Assembly: GCA_017462445.1 (NCBI GenBank)
Contig: JAFTRB010000156.1
Span: 1-5,364, forward strand
Source of the DNA: Clostridia bacterium
GTDB lineage: Bacteria; Bacillota_A; Clostridia; Oscillospirales; CAG-272
Direction: 5' to 3'
DNA length: 5,364 nt
Shown: positions 5,120 to 5,364 of the stretch, piece by piece
Position numbering within the stretch: the stretch's first letter is position 1
How the letters are laid out: every line of letters starts with the position of its first letter
The notes under the pieces: model-generated
Told to the model about the DNA's origin: nothing
Database searches by the model: none
Seen by the model: the letters and a program-made list of their open reading frames with translations, nothing else
Made by a program: the position numbers and the translations under genes

Positions 5120-5364
5120 ATGCAGAACAGAAAAGGACTTCACGGTGTTGCCCTTGCAGGCGAAGGGCTTAATGAGGATGCAAAAAGAGTGCTTCAGCTG
5201 TACGGTCATGAGGTCATCACTCTCCCGACCTACGATAAGCTCCCCTCTCCTCTTTCCTCCCACGCGGATATGATTCTGACCAAAATAGGCAATGATTTAA
5301 TCAGCTATGCCGACTACTGTGACAGGGCAGCCTACGCCTTCAGCGATCTATCGCTCCTTTTACC
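5120..5364 (+). CDS. N-terminal part of a DUF6873-like (GME-fold) protein, function unknown
   Basis: The frame is open from the ATG at 5120 through the end of the window (81 codons visible). A stop at 5075-5077 closes it upstream. ATG 5105 is also in frame and would add five residues; neither start has a clear ribosome binding site, and a weak GAGA lies nine bases before 5120. The visible part has no signal peptide or membrane segment. It reads as alternating helix and strand: VALAGEG (10-16), a helix AKRVLQLYGHEV (21-32), then TLPTYDKLPSPLSSHADMIL (34-53) and KIGNDLISY (55-63). The pattern of a predicted strand, Leu-Pro, a Ser-His-x-Asp motif at 47-50 and a following Ile-Gly-Asn resembles, from memory, clostridial proteins annotated DUF6873 with a guanidino-modifying-enzyme (pentein) fold. 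That assignment is tentative and no reaction is known to me. Confidence 0.6.
   Translation, partial: MQNRKGLHGVALAGEGLNEDAKRVLQLYGHEVITLPTYDKLPSPLSSHADMILTKIGNDLISYADYCDRAAYAFSDLSLLL

Overview
The window looks like chromosomal DNA from a low- to mid-GC Gram-positive bacterium of the Clostridia (Bacillota). This rests on strong AGGAGG-type ribosome binding sites, A/T-rich intergenic DNA with TTGACA/TATAAT-type promoters, a bL28 gene transcribed on its own, and a last gene that resembles a family I associate with Clostridia. I cannot name a genus from sequence alone.

Layout. Positions 1-159 hold no gene I can support; they contain a 10-bp inverted repeat and may be the edge of an interspersed repeat or of an upstream gene. 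Positions 160-1563 (minus strand) encode an 11-helix sodium:amino-acid symporter of the NSS (SLC6/LeuT) family. A divergent promoter region (1564-1750) separates it from a plus-strand operon proB-proA-proC (1751-4614). A promoter and a leader with a terminator-shaped hairpin (4694-4800) precede rpmB, the gene for ribosomal protein bL28 (4801-4986). A strong intrinsic terminator (4991-5026) ends that unit. The window closes inside a plus-strand gene starting at 5120, whose product resembles the DUF6873 / GME-fold family of unknown function.

How the genes work together. ProB phosphorylates glutamate, ProA reduces glutamyl 5-phosphate to the semialdehyde, which cyclises spontaneously, and ProC reduces pyrroline-5-carboxylate to proline. 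All three steps from glutamate to proline are therefore in one operon with tight spacing (2 nt between proB and proA, 21 nt between proA and proC). The divergent NSS transporter would import an amino acid with sodium. Its position suggests, but does not show, a link to proline or glutamate supply. rpmB is a separate, presumably highly expressed housekeeping unit.

Most of the window is ordinary core metabolism and I see no convincing undescribed system. The observations most worth checking are the terminator-like hairpin between the rpmB promoter and its ribosome binding site, the partly characterised terminal gene, the repeated TTAAGG motif in the divergent promoter region, and the inverted repeat at the left edge.
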